The translations under genes and the position numbers were made by a program. Source: Bacteroides salyersiae WAL 10018 = DSM 18765 = JCM 12988 (GTDB lineage Bacteria > Bacteroidota > Bacteroidia > Bacteroidales > Bacteroidaceae). From it: a stretch of 64,000 bases of DNA. The notes beneath the pieces are model-generated. The model did not search any database. It was given only the letters and a program-made list of their open reading frames with translations, and had not been told where the DNA came from. Numbering within the stretch: the first letter of the stretch is position 1; each line of letters opens with the position of its first letter. Location: assembly GCF_000381365.1 (NCBI RefSeq), contig NZ_KB905468.1, positions 124,001-188,000 of the forward strand. Reading direction: 5' to 3'. Of the stretch, positions 8,324 through 16,869 are shown in pieces.

Positions 8324-8411
8324 CGGAGAGAGCGGGATTCGAACCCGCGATACACTTTTGGCGTATACACGCTTTCCAGGCGTGCCTCTTCAACCACTCG
8401 AGCATCTCTCC
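8324..8411 (-). tRNA. tRNA-Ser (anticodon GGA)
   Basis: On the minus strand the 88-nt sequence has a 7-bp acceptor stem (GGAGAGA/TCTCTCC side), anticodon arm CACGC-CTGGAAA-GCGTG with anticodon GGA, a long class-II variable arm, and the T arm GCGGGTTCGAATCCCGC. It reads serine codons UCC/UCU. CCA is not encoded: the discriminator G is followed by CAG. Confidence 0.97.
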
Positions 8412-8532
8412 CTAAACGGGTTTGAGCGTTTTCAGCTACAAATGTATCCTTTTTTTTCTTCTTCTAAAGCATTATCCCTTTTTTATCTTAAAGAAACACT
8501 CCAAATTAATATATTTTAAAACCTTTAGAAAC

Positions 8533-9309
8533 TTATTTGCCCATTCCAAACACTTTTAAAGCGTTTTCAGAGGTGGCTTCAGCAACCACTTCCGGAGACT
8601 CCCGATAAATTTCCGCAACCTTAATTAAGGTATCTTTCAAACGGGCACTTTCATTCCTTTTTCCACGGTTAGGCACAGGAGTCAGGTAAGGAGAATCGGT
8701 CTCTAAAACAATACGTGCCAATGGTACATCTTTTAAGACTTCAGGTAATTGAGATTTTTTAAAAGTAACCACTCCATTTATCCCAATCATAAAACCCGGG
8801 AAATCGAGCAGTTTGGCAGCTTCTTCCGAAGTGCCGGTGAAACTATGAAAAATCCCGGTCAACCCTGTTTCTTTATAGGGCTGCAATACCTTATATATAT
8901 AATCAAAAGCCTCACGGGTATGAATTACAATAGGTAAATGATACTCTAATGCCCATTCGACCTGTTTTTCAAAAGCCAAAAGCTGTTCTCTCAAAAAGGT
9001 CTTATCCCAATAGAGATCCAGGCCAATCTCACCAATTGCCACATATCCATTGGAGGATGCTAACTGTCCGGCAACAATATCCAATTCCTTTTTATAATTT
9101 TCGTTCACAGAAGTAGGGTGCAATCCTATCATCGGGAAACAAAATTCTTTGTAAGCCGCACACACCGAAAGCAAAGATTCAATCGTGGTACTATCGATAT
9201 TGGGCATAAAAATATGAGTAACACCCGCCTCACGGGCACGTTGCATAACCTGAGGAAGATCATCTGCAAACTCTTCCAGAAAAAGATGTGAATGAGAATC
9301 GACAAGCAT
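8533..9309 (-). CDS. tatD: TatD family metal-dependent hydrolase (DNase)
   Basis: 258-aa TIM-barrel amidohydrolase of the TatD family. Metal ligands are visible in order: HSH in LVDSHSHLF (residues 4-6), Glu in AIGEIGLDLYW, His in PIVIHTREAF, His in GIFHSFTG, and Asp in LETDSPYL. Family members are 3'-5' exonucleases acting on DNA or RNA, or D-aminoacyl-tRNA deacylase-like; the substrate here is not determined. It follows the hypothetical gene by 12 bp and is the last gene of the polyprenyl synthase / hypothetical / tatD operon. A conserved neighbourhood with isoprenoid synthesis is usual in Bacteroides and need not mean a shared pathway. Confidence 0.93.
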   Translation of the reverse strand: MLVDSHSHLFLEEFADDLPQVMQRAREAGVTHIFMPNIDSTTIESLLSVCAAYKEFCFPMIGLHPTSVNENYKKELDIVAGQLASSNGYVAIGEIGLDLYWDKTFLREQLLAFEKQVEWALEYHLPIVIHTREAFDYIYKVLQPYKETGLTGIFHSFTGTSEEAAKLLDFPGFMIGINGVVTFKKSQLPEVLKDVPLARIVLETDSPYLTPVPNRGKRNESARLKDTLIKVAEIYRESPEVVAEATSENALKVFGMGK

Positions 9310-9321
9310 AATTAATCTTAT

Positions 9322-10023
9322 TTATTCCGATTGTTTTTCTCCCGTCCGATAATAATAAATGAGTCCATAATCACGACATTTATCCAAGCGGGCTTCGTTA
9401 GGAAATACATTCTGGAACTTTTCTTCCACTTGGTTCCAAATATCCAATATCAACTCGTCCGCACGGGCACGCATGGAAGACAATTCCTCCAAACTGCGGT
9501 TGGTCAATGCCTGCAATGCCCTTTGTTTCTCATAGCTATCGACAAAAATATCATAATGCACTTTCACTTTAGCAATAGTAGGGTTATAAATAGGCACCCC
9601 ACCTTGTGAAGTTCTCCTCCTCTCCCCCTCTATAATTCTCTTTCCCCAATCTACCATCGCCGCTTCAGATGCCAAATCCGGAACCGTAGCATTATCTACC
9701 GGCAGATCATAAAGTTTTTTGTGAACCGATTTAATTTCCGAACGGAGCACGGACAGATTCAAAACCTGAATAAAATGAGAAATATATAAACGGGCCATTT
9801 TTACATTCGCCTGATGTCTCGGACTCTCCTTTACCTGATTATTATAGCACTGAACGTAATAATTATGAGCAATTTCAAACTTCGAAAGAAAGTTCCGTGC
9901 TTCAGCCAAAGATTTCAAAGTAATAGCCAACTCGCTCACATTGTACACATCACCCTTACCAACCGCTGCCTTCAGCGCTCGTATCCGGGCTTGATCTGTA
10001 TTTGGTAATCGTCTATAAGGCAT
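9322..10023 (-). CDS. conserved hypothetical protein, alpha-helical
   Basis: I do not recognise a named domain. The 233-aa protein is soluble, has no signal peptide or membrane helix, and is predicted mostly alpha-helical and charged, with a long helical run at about residues 165-215 (DSYEKQRALQALTNRSLEELSSMRARADELILDIWNQVEEKF). It starts MPYRRLPNTDQARIRALK, which is basic and could bind nucleic acid. It lies between idsA (15 bp upstream) and tatD (12 bp downstream), so it is translated from the same transcript. The tight spacing supports a real gene. Confidence 0.8.
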   Translation of the reverse strand: MPYRRLPNTDQARIRALKAAVGKGDVYNVSELAITLKSLAEARNFLSKFEIAHNYYVQCYNNQVKESPRHQANVKMARLYISHFIQVLNLSVLRSEIKSVHKKLYDLPVDNATVPDLASEAAMVDWGKRIIEGERRRTSQGGVPIYNPTIAKVKVHYDIFVDSYEKQRALQALTNRSLEELSSMRARADELILDIWNQVEEKFQNVFPNEARLDKCRDYGLIYYYRTGEKQSE

Positions 10024-10038
10024 CCGGCAATTCTTTAT

Positions 10039-11013
10039 TTACATCTCCCGATACATCAGATGTTTCATCAGACTCTTCAATTCTTTCTTTTTTTCTTCGG
10101 CCACAGAAACAGCCTCCAAGCTCTCCATAGCACGGGTGTAATATTCCCGCATCTTATTTTCGCAGATAGCCTTTATGCCAATCTGATTATAAAGGGCAGT
10201 GACTGCCGCAATCTTCTCTTCCGGAGAAAAGGATTCTGCCGCAAGCCAATCATTCAGTTCTGAAAGTTGAGCTTTATCCGCACGTTCCAGTGCCTTAATC
10301 AGCATATATGTTTTCTTGTTACAAAGAATATCTCCGCCGATCTTCTTACCAAACACGGCAGAATCGCCATACACATCCAACAGATCATCCTGTAACTGAA
10401 AAGCAATACCAATCTGCACTCCAAAATCATAAAGTTTTTCCGCATCTTCCGAAGACGCTCCTCCCAAAATAGCACCGATCTTTAAACCGGCAGCCAACAA
10501 AACGGCCGTTTTCAACCGGATCATCTCAATATATTCCTCTTCTCTGACGTCGCTACGCCGTTCAAATTCCATATCCATCTGCTGCCCTTCACAAATTTCA
10601 AGAGCAGTGAGACTAAAGATATCCATTACCTGTTTCAAGTATTCCGACGGACAATCGGCCATATATTGATATGCAAGCACCAACATGGCATCTCCCGACA
10701 AAATTGCCGTGTTGTCATCCCACACCTTATGCACGGTTGCCTTCCCCCTACGCACATCGGCACGATCCATCAAGTCATCATGAAGCAAAGTATAATTATG
10801 ATAAACCTCAATTCCCGTTGCCGGTCCATAAATACGGCTGACATCCTCCTTATACAGATTATATCCCATCAGCATCAACACGGGGCGAATACGTTTCCCT
10901 CCTAAAGACAGCACATACCCCACCGGCGCATATAACCCTTTCGGGCTACGGGTAAACTGTAATTCAGAAACATGAGTATTAATTTTATCAAGCAATTGGA
11001 ATGCAGTAAACAT
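10039..11013 (-). CDS. polyprenyl (farnesyl/geranylgeranyl-type) diphosphate synthase
   Basis: 324-aa trans-isoprenyl diphosphate synthase that condenses isopentenyl diphosphate with an allylic diphosphate. The first aspartate-rich motif is HDDLMDRADVRRGK and the second is LQDDLLDVYGD; GGKRIRPVL is the substrate-binding Arg/Lys region. Product length is set by residues just before the first motif (YHNYTLLHDD), which have bulky aromatics at about -5, suggesting a short C15-C20 product. It is the first gene of a three-gene operon with the hypothetical protein and tatD. The IspH enzyme encoded at 13617 makes its substrates. Confidence 0.92.
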   Translation of the reverse strand: MFTAFQLLDKINTHVSELQFTRSPKGLYAPVGYVLSLGGKRIRPVLMLMGYNLYKEDVSRIYGPATGIEVYHNYTLLHDDLMDRADVRRGKATVHKVWDDNTAILSGDAMLVLAYQYMADCPSEYLKQVMDIFSLTALEICEGQQMDMEFERRSDVREEEYIEMIRLKTAVLLAAGLKIGAILGGASSEDAEKLYDFGVQIGIAFQLQDDLLDVYGDSAVFGKKIGGDILCNKKTYMLIKALERADKAQLSELNDWLAAESFSPEEKIAAVTALYNQIGIKAICENKMREYYTRAMESLEAVSVAEEKKKELKSLMKHLMYREM

Positions 11014-11052
11014 AGTAAATTTGGATTAAAAGAAAACAGAAGAAGAACTAAT

Positions 11053-11083
11053 GAAAAAGGCTGCTTTTACGGCAGCCTTTTTC
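11053..11083. terminator. terminator after tonB
   Basis: Hairpin GAAAAAGGCTGC / GCAGCCTTTTTC with a short loop, T-rich on either strand. It separates tonB from the downstream polyprenyl synthase operon on the minus strand. Confidence 0.85.
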
Positions 11084-11099
11084 GTATGTTACATAAAAA

Positions 11100-11786
11100 T
11101 TATTGTAATCTGAACATTACAGGAACCGTATACTTAACGCGTACCGGCTTGTTTCTCTGCATACCCGGATTCCATTTCGGCATGGAGTTGATCACACGGA
11201 GAGCCTCTTTATCCAGATACGGGTCAACACTACGTGCCACCTTCGCATCTACAATACTACCATCCTTGTTTACAACGAACTGCACGATAACACGACCTTG
11301 AGTACCATTTTCCTGTGCAATTGTAGGATATTTGATATTCTTAGCCAAATAAGACATCAAAGCAGCGTTTCCGCCCGGAAACTCAGGCATTTTCTCTACA
11401 ACGTCGAAGATTTCCTGTTCTTCCGGTTCTTCTTCAACCACCTGTACAGGTACATATTTTACTTCAACAGCCTGACCTACTTCCTCACTTGATGCAATAA
11501 TCGTTTCTTCCACATCGGCATCGTCGTCTACGATATCCAAGATTTCGGCAGCTGCCGGTACCTCTGGTGGAGGCGGAACTTCAATTTTCTGTTCTTGTTC
11601 CGTAATAGGAACCATTTCCTCTTCAAACACTAAATCGGATAAAGCCTGGCTTGTATCAATCTTTATGTCTCTCTCGGTCCATTCGAACGCTACGAACATA
11701 AAAGCCAATACAACCACGTATCCGATAAGCAGCCATGTAGACTTTTTGCTTTCCAAGTCTGCTTTGGGTGATTTTTTAACTTCCAT
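11100..11786 (-). CDS. tonB: energy transducer TonB
   Basis: 228-aa TonB protein coupling inner-membrane proton motive force to TonB-dependent outer-membrane receptors. It has a short cytoplasmic N-terminus, a transmembrane anchor (STWLLIGYVVVLAFMFVAFEW, residues about 16-36), a periplasmic Pro/Glu-rich spacer (KIEVPPPPEVPAAAEILD and acidic repeats) and a C-terminal TonB domain (residues about 140-228) with the conserved PEFPGG, RVIVQFVVNKDGS, MPKWNPGMQRNKPV and YTVPVMFRL. It is transcribed alone from a TATATTTG box and ended by a strong hairpin. Together with the exb operon at 5.9-8.2 kb it supplies a full TonB motor. Confidence 0.95.
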   Translation of the reverse strand: MEVKKSPKADLESKKSTWLLIGYVVVLAFMFVAFEWTERDIKIDTSQALSDLVFEEEMVPITEQEQKIEVPPPPEVPAAAEILDIVDDDADVEETIIASSEEVGQAVEVKYVPVQVVEEEPEEQEIFDVVEKMPEFPGGNAALMSYLAKNIKYPTIAQENGTQGRVIVQFVVNKDGSIVDAKVARSVDPYLDKEALRVINSMPKWNPGMQRNKPVRVKYTVPVMFRLQ

Positions 11787-11869
11787 AAATTATAATATAA
11801 ATATTAATAATACGTTCTTTTAATCAGATGTGTTTCCCAGTGTTTTGAGTCTCACGTGCTTTTCTGCCA

Positions 11870-11877
11870 CAAATATA
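11870..11877 (-). promoter_or_regulatory. -7 box TATATTTG of tonB
   Basis: On the minus strand TATATTTG lies 84 bp before the tonB start and implies a long 5' leader. A second TATATTTG at 11901-11908 on the plus strand serves porQ, so the pair is divergent. Confidence 0.5.
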
Positions 11878-11900
11878 ACGCAGATATTTGAGAAATACAG

Positions 11901-11908
11901 TATATTTG
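11901..11908 (+). promoter_or_regulatory. -7 box TATATTTG before the porQ-like gene
   Basis: A perfect TAnnTTTG lies 20 bp before the ATG at 11928. No -33 TTTG at 19-21 bp is visible. Confidence 0.5.
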
Positions 11909-11927
11909 AACAGTTTTTTCTGCTAAA

Positions 11928-12866
11928 ATGTTAAAAAAGAATATATTCATAGTACTATTGCTACTTTTTTGGGTCCGGACACAGGCTCAGGAAGATAATA
12001 GCGTGTTCCAGTTCCTCAAACTACCTTTTTCTTCACATGCAGCCGCTTTAGGTGGAGAAAACATTTCAATCATCGAGGACGATCTGACAATGGCTGTTCA
12101 CAATCCGGCCCTGTTATCATGTGTAGCGGATAAAACGCTCAACTTAAATTATACCTTATATATAGCGGGAGTCAATGCAGCCAGTGCCGCCTTTTCACGT
12201 GTTCTCGGCGACCGCTCTACCTGGGCAGTAACAGCCCAATTCGTGAATTATGGCACGATGAAAGAAACCACCAGTGAAAACATAATAATAGGCACCTTTT
12301 CTGCCAAAGACATGGCATTTTCCGGCATTTACTCTTATGACCTGAGCGATTATTGGAGTGGAGGAGTGAAAGCCAATCTGATCTATTCCAATTATGATAA
12401 ATTCTCTTCCTTTGCCATCGGTGTAGATTTAGGATTGAATTATTATCATCAAAACAGCGACTTCTCATTTTCTATGGTAGCCCGTAATTTGGGAGGACAA
12501 ATTGTTGCTTTCGAAGATAAGCGCGAAAAATTACCGGTAGATGTGCAAGTGGGCATCACCAAACGCCTGTCACATGCCCCTTTCCGGATCTCCGCCACTT
12601 TATATAATCTCACCGATTGGAAAAACTCCAAATTCTTTGATCATGCCGTAATCGGTATGGACTTTTTGCCGACTGATAATTTTTACGTTTCGTTAGGATA
12701 TAATTTCCGTCGGACAAACGAGATGAAAGTAGCTGACTCAAGTCATTGGGCAGGTTTTACAGCAGGAGCCGGCCTGCAAATCAAACGTTTCAAATTAGGA
12801 GCTGCCTATGCTAAATACCATCTTAGCACCTCGTCTTTATTGTTCAACCTCTCTATGACACTATAA
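11928..12866 (+). CDS. porQ: PorQ-like outer membrane beta-barrel protein
   Basis: 312-aa protein with a signal peptide (MLKKNIFIVLLLLFWVRTQAQ) and a sequence typical of PorQ/PorV-type barrels. The N-terminal VFQFLKLPFSSHAAALGGENISIIEDD and AVHNPALLS are the hallmark, followed by alternating amphipathic strands ending in an aromatic-poor LFNLSMTL. PorQ belongs to the type IX secretion system of Porphyromonas and Flavobacterium. Bacteroides commonly keeps this gene although the complete system is usually absent, so secretion activity should not be assumed. It is the first gene of porQ-cmk-ispH, with only 7 bp to cmk; that linkage is frequent in the phylum. Confidence 0.85.
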   Translation: MLKKNIFIVLLLLFWVRTQAQEDNSVFQFLKLPFSSHAAALGGENISIIEDDLTMAVHNPALLSCVADKTLNLNYTLYIAGVNAASAAFSRVLGDRSTWAVTAQFVNYGTMKETTSENIIIGTFSAKDMAFSGIYSYDLSDYWSGGVKANLIYSNYDKFSSFAIGVDLGLNYYHQNSDFSFSMVARNLGGQIVAFEDKREKLPVDVQVGITKRLSHAPFRISATLYNLTDWKNSKFFDHAVIGMDFLPTDNFYVSLGYNFRRTNEMKVADSSHWAGFTAGAGLQIKRFKLGAAYAKYHLSTSSLLFNLSMTL

Positions 12867-12873
12867 TATAATA

Positions 12874-13572
12874 ATGAATAAGATGAAAAAGATTACCATA
12901 GCAATCGATGGCTTTTCCTCTTGTGGTAAAAGTACAATGGCCAAGGATCTGGCTCGCGAAATAGGGTATATTTATATTGACAGCGGAGCCATGTATCGTG
13001 CCGTCACCCTCTACAGTATAGAAAACGGTATTTTCAACGGAGATGCAATCGATACCGAGAAACTCAAACATCGGATGAAAGACATTCACATTTCTTTTCG
13101 TATCGATCCGGAAACCGGGCGTCCGAATACCTATTTAAATGATGTGAATGTAGAAAACAAAATTCGCACAATGGAAGTTTCCTCCAAAGTAAGTCCGATC
13201 AGCGCCTTGGATTTCGTACGTTCCGCCATGGTAAAACAACAACAGGCGATGGGACGTGAAAAAGGGATTGTCATGGATGGCCGCGATATCGGTACGACAG
13301 TATTTCCGGATGCCGAACTGAAAATATTTGTTACGGCTACTCCCGAAATCCGTGCTCAACGACGTTATGATGAATTGAAAGCCAAAGGACAGGAAGCCAG
13401 TTTTGATGAGATTTTAGAGAATGTGAAACAACGTGACTACATCGATCAGAACCGAAAAGTAAGTCCATTAAAAAAAGCAGATGACGCATTACTGTTGGAC
13501 AACACGGAACTGACGATTCCACAACAAAAAGAATGGTTGTTCGACCAATACAATCAAGTTACAAAAGCATAA
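12874..13572 (+). CDS. cmk: cytidylate kinase
   Basis: Phosphorylates CMP and dCMP to the diphosphates using ATP. The P-loop is AIDGFSSCGKSTMAKDLA (about residues 10-27), in which SSCGKST is characteristic. IDSGAMYRAVTLY is the CMP-binding part, and GRDIGTTVFPDAELKIFVTA is the family signature with the Arg-Asp pair. At 232 aa it is a normal length. Translation could begin at 12874 or at the second Met (12883). The gene follows porQ by 7 bp and precedes ispH by 44 bp. It is distinct from the cytidylate-kinase-like gene cut by the right window end, which belongs to another family. Confidence 0.97.
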   Translation: MNKMKKITIAIDGFSSCGKSTMAKDLAREIGYIYIDSGAMYRAVTLYSIENGIFNGDAIDTEKLKHRMKDIHISFRIDPETGRPNTYLNDVNVENKIRTMEVSSKVSPISALDFVRSAMVKQQQAMGREKGIVMDGRDIGTTVFPDAELKIFVTATPEIRAQRRYDELKAKGQEASFDEILENVKQRDYIDQNRKVSPLKKADDALLLDNTELTIPQQKEWLFDQYNQVTKA

Positions 13573-13616
13573 GGGCCTATTCGGATTTTGGCCTTTCATT
13601 ATTCTGAAGATCAAGA

Positions 13617-14495
13617 ATGATTAAAGTAGAGATAGATGAAGGTTCCGGCTTCTGCTTCGGAGTAGTAACAGCTATCCACAAAGCGGAAGAAGAATTGGCA
13701 AAAGGGGCAACCCTCTATTGCCTGGGTGATATTGTACATAATAGCCGGGAAGTGGAACGGCTTAAATCAATGGGACTCATCACCATCAATCATGAAGAGT
13801 TCAAGCAATTGCACAACGCAAAAGTATTGCTTCGCGCTCATGGTGAGCCTCCCGAAACTTATATAACAGCTTACAAAAATAATATTGAAATTATCGATGC
13901 GACCTGTCCGGTAGTACTTCGCCTGCAAAAACGTATCAAACAGGAGTATCAACAAGAAGACAATGGAGAGAAACAAATCGTCATATACGGTCAAAACGGA
14001 CATGCCGAAGTTTTAGGATTAGTGGGACAGGCCACAGGGCAAGCTATTGTTATTGAAAAGCTGGAAGAAGCCAAAGGGCTCGATTTCAGTAAAAATATCC
14101 GTCTTTATTCACAAACCACCAAATCTCTGGATGAATTTTGGGAAATTGTCGACTATATCAAGGCACATATCTCTCCCAACGCCACATTCGAATATTACGA
14201 TACCATTTGTCGACAGGTAGCCAATCGTATGCCCAATTTACGTAAATTTGCCGCTTCACATGACCTTATTTTTTTTGTTAGCGGAAAAAAAAGTTCAAAC
14301 GGTAAAATGTTATTCAGTGAATGTCTTAAAGTCAACCCGAACTCTCATCTGATAGACAGTATAGAAGAAATAGATGATTCTCTGCTTCACGACATTGACT
14401 CAATTGGCGTATGTGGAGCAACTTCTACCCCAAAATGGCTGATGGAGCAAATTTATATGGAAATAAAAGCACGTCTGGGGCAAGAAAGTCTTTAA
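13617..14495 (+). CDS. ispH: 4-hydroxy-3-methylbut-2-enyl diphosphate reductase
   Basis: Last enzyme of the MEP isoprenoid pathway; reduces HMBPP to isopentenyl and dimethylallyl diphosphate with a [4Fe-4S] cluster. The 292-aa protein shows the cluster cysteines in SGFCFGV (near residue 13), DATCPVV and the C-terminal VCGATSTPKWL, and the active-site histidines in DIVHNSREVERL and RAHGEPPE. In other species the region around the third cysteine reads differently; here DTICRQVANRM is present, so the ligand is kept. It sits 44 bp after cmk in the same direction and supplies substrates to the prenyl synthase encoded at 10039. Confidence 0.96.
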   Translation: MIKVEIDEGSGFCFGVVTAIHKAEEELAKGATLYCLGDIVHNSREVERLKSMGLITINHEEFKQLHNAKVLLRAHGEPPETYITAYKNNIEIIDATCPVVLRLQKRIKQEYQQEDNGEKQIVIYGQNGHAEVLGLVGQATGQAIVIEKLEEAKGLDFSKNIRLYSQTTKSLDEFWEIVDYIKAHISPNATFEYYDTICRQVANRMPNLRKFAASHDLIFFVSGKKSSNGKMLFSECLKVNPNSHLIDSIEEIDDSLLHDIDSIGVCGATSTPKWLMEQIYMEIKARLGQESL

Positions 14496-14558
14496 CGTTA
14501 TTTATTAATAGCACCGTCAGTTTGACACGAATGCAATCCATTTCCTAACACTTTTTGC

Positions 14559-14566
14559 TATCTTTG
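14559..14566 (+). promoter_or_regulatory. -7 box TATCTTTG of pfkA
   Basis: A perfect TAnnTTTG lies 27 bp before the ATG at 14594. It gives pfkA its own promoter. Confidence 0.6.
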
Positions 14567-14593
14567 CAGCGTCAAATATAAAATAAGATTGTA

Positions 14594-15574
14594 ATGGGAA
14601 CAGTTAAGTGTGTAGGTATTTTAACCTCCGGAGGGGATGCTCCGGGAATGAATGCTGCAATTCGTGCAGTGACACGTGCAGCTATCTATAACGGACTGCA
14701 AGTTAAGGGTATATACAGAGGATATAAAGGGCTGGTAACAGGAGAAATCAGTGAATTTAAAAGCCAGAATGTAAGTAATATCATCCAGCTGGGAGGTACT
14801 ATTCTGAAAACAGCACGCTGCAAAGAATTTACTACACCGGAAGGTCGTCAGCTCGCCTACGAAAATATGAAGAAAGAAGGCATCGATGCTCTTGTTATTA
14901 TCGGTGGCGACGGTTCCTTGACAGGTGCCCGCATTTTTGCACAAGAGTTCGATGTACCCTGTATCGGATTGCCGGGTACAATCGACAACGACTTATATGG
15001 TACAGATACCACTATCGGATACGATACGGCATTGAACACTATTTTAGATGCAGTCGATAAGATACGCGATACAGCAACTTCACACGAACGTCTTTTCTTC
15101 GTAGAAGTGATGGGACGTGATGCCGGTTTTCTTGCTTTGAACGGTGCCATTGCTTCCGGAGCAGAAGCTGCCATCATTCCGGAATTCAGTACAGAAGTCG
15201 ATCAATTGGAAGAATTCATTAAAAGCGGTTTCCGCAAATCCAAAAACAGTAGTATCGTATTAGTAGCGGAAAGCGAGCTGACAGGTGGTGCCATGCATTA
15301 TGCAGAGCGTGTAAAAAATGAATATCCGCAATATGATGTACGTGTAACAATTCTGGGGCATCTTCAACGTGGCGGCAGCCCTACGGCACACGATCGTATT
15401 TTGGCAAGCCGTTTAGGTGCGGCAGCCATCGATGCTATTATGGAAGACCAGCGTAATGTAATGATCGGTATTGAACATGATGAAATTGTTTATGTACCTT
15501 TCAGCAAAGCAATAAAAAATGATAAACCGATCAAGAGAGAACTGGTCAACGTACTAAGAGAGCTCTCTATTTAA
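14594..15574 (+). CDS. pfkA: 6-phosphofructokinase (ATP-type)
   Basis: Commits fructose 6-phosphate to glycolysis. The 326-aa protein carries GILTSGGDAPGMNAAIRAV (nucleotide loop), IIGGDGSLTGA (the Gly of GGDGS is typical of ATP-dependent rather than PPi-dependent enzymes), PGTIDNDL with the catalytic Asp at 131, and EVMGRDAGFLA for substrate binding. The effector-site region LGHLQRGGSPTAHDR is present. It is monocistronic, with its own promoter box and a perfect palindromic terminator just behind it. Confidence 0.97.
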   Translation: MGTVKCVGILTSGGDAPGMNAAIRAVTRAAIYNGLQVKGIYRGYKGLVTGEISEFKSQNVSNIIQLGGTILKTARCKEFTTPEGRQLAYENMKKEGIDALVIIGGDGSLTGARIFAQEFDVPCIGLPGTIDNDLYGTDTTIGYDTALNTILDAVDKIRDTATSHERLFFVEVMGRDAGFLALNGAIASGAEAAIIPEFSTEVDQLEEFIKSGFRKSKNSSIVLVAESELTGGAMHYAERVKNEYPQYDVRVTILGHLQRGGSPTAHDRILASRLGAAAIDAIMEDQRNVMIGIEHDEIVYVPFSKAIKNDKPIKRELVNVLRELSI

Positions 15575-15594
15575 CAACGATAGTGATAAGTTTC

Positions 15595-15624
15595 AAAATG
15601 GCAGAGAGTACTCTCTGCCATTTT
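15595..15624. terminator. pfkA terminator
   Basis: Perfect 15-bp inverted repeat AAAATGGCAGAGAGT / ACTCTCTGCCATTTT with no separating bases, followed by T residues, 20 bp after the pfkA stop. Confidence 0.9.
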
Positions 15625-16020
15625 TTATATTCAATACGGACACGTAGAAAAACACACATACTATTTGCTTAAAAATAAAATTTTATAGCTGATTCAATTT
15701 CCAAAGACACCGTATATCCTCTTCGAACTCCTTCATTTTATTACTACAATAAAAAATCATTCTCCATTTATCTCCCATGTAAAGTTTTATAAATATTTCA
15801 TTTAGATCTCGTAGAGAAATAACCTGTTTCTCTACGGGAAACGATCGGTTCTTCGTAGAGAAACAGAGCGAATCTCGTAGAGAAAAAGATACATCTCACA
15901 ACGAATTGATATACAGACTATTACAACGATATTAGTTTGTATCTTTTTTTCTCAAAAATAAATCGATCTATTTTTCTTTTCAATACAATAATACCTTCTG
16001 AAATCTAAACAGATCAATTC
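15625..16020. other. 396-bp intergenic region holding a 22-bp array
   Basis: Convergent gap between pfkA and the short-chain dehydrogenase gene. It is AT-rich and has no credible ORF. Its only structure is the tandem array at 15804-15891 (separate entry). I see no clear terminator for the minus-strand operon that ends at 16021. Confidence 0.6.
15804..15891. repeat. array A: four 22-bp dyad units
   Basis: Units begin at 15804, 15826, 15848 and 15870. The core TCGTAGAGAAA occurs at 15809, 15853 and 15875, and the second unit has TCTACGGGAAA at 15831 in the same register. The second unit shows the dyad GTTTC-N7-GAAAC followed by GATCG. The last unit is degenerate (GAATC for GTTTC). The array lies between converging genes. 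Confidence 0.85.
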
Positions 16021-16869
16021 TTATAGCCATTTTTTCACCTGTTTTTCCGTCTCATCCCACAACAATCGTTTCTGCACATGATTAATATATTTATCCGAAA
16101 GTGGTTTAGAATGGTTATTCAGATTAAACGTTCCCGTTTTCCCTGCCAGTCTTTTATCAAGTAATAATCCAACTGCAGTGGAAGCTCCTTGCATGGGAGT
16201 ACGGATAAAAGGGCGAAAAAAAATATCCGTCAAGGGATCAAACCACTGATGCATAGTAATAATATCAGTAGAAACAATTCCCGGATCGGCAGCATTGACA
16301 GTTATTCCGCGTTCTTCCACTCTTTCGGCGAGTTCTAAAGTAAAAAGGAGTAAAGCCAGTTTAGTATTACTGTAAACAGGTATTCGCCAAAATTTTCCTT
16401 TGCGACCAAAAAAGAAAAAATCGGGAAAATGTAATTTTCCAATAGCATAAGTGCAAGATACCATATTCACAATACGTGTTCCCCGACCCATTAAAGGAAG
16501 TAACTTCCGGGTCAGCAAATACGGTCCTACATAATTGACACTGACTGTCCGTTCCATACCATCTACAGTGATATGTAGTCCAGTTTCCATCGTTCCGGCA
16601 TTATTCATCAATAAAGCAACTCTATGAGCACGCTCCAAAACCAAACCGGTAAAGGCCGATACAGATTCCATAGATGCCAGATCGAGCGGAAGTATCTCCA
16701 AATCCATATTTCCGGTTTCCCGGATTATACGTTGCTTCACCGGTCCCGCTTTCACAGGATTATAACAAGCCATTATTACATGATATCCTGCAAAGGCTAC
16801 GGCTTTGGTTATTTCCGTTCCCATTCCTCCATCGGCACCAGTTATGATCGCCAAATTCCGTTCCATCAT
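16021..16869 (-). CDS. short-chain dehydrogenase, probable 3beta-hydroxysteroid dehydrogenase
   Basis: 282-aa NAD(P)-dependent oxidoreductase of the SDR superfamily. It shows the Rossmann glycine motif ITGADGGMGTEI (about residues 9-20), NNAGTM, the catalytic serine region MVSCTYAIG, and YSNTK with Tyr166 and Lys170. The sequence is of the retinol-dehydrogenase/WWOX-like branch (NAADPGIVSTDI). It is the third gene of an operon with a steroid 5alpha-reductase and an OYE-family flavoprotein, its start overlapping the upstream stop by 4 bases (ATGA). That context matches the bile-acid cluster reported in gut Bacteroidetes, where the SDR acts as 3beta-HSDH making iso-bile acids. The family is certain; the substrate is inferred from context. 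Confidence 0.85.
   Translation of the reverse strand: MMERNLAIITGADGGMGTEITKAVAFAGYHVIMACYNPVKAGPVKQRIIRETGNMDLEILPLDLASMESVSAFTGLVLERAHRVALLMNNAGTMETGLHITVDGMERTVSVNYVGPYLLTRKLLPLMGRGTRIVNMVSCTYAIGKLHFPDFFFFGRKGKFWRIPVYSNTKLALLLFTLELAERVEERGITVNAADPGIVSTDIITMHQWFDPLTDIFFRPFIRTPMQGASTAVGLLLDKRLAGKTGTFNLNNHSKPLSDKYINHVQKRLLWDETEKQVKKWL

Noticed and set aside
12449..12631. 60-codon minus-strand frame inside the porQ-like gene
   Set aside because: Antisense shadow of a conserved gene with no promoter or ribosome-site context.
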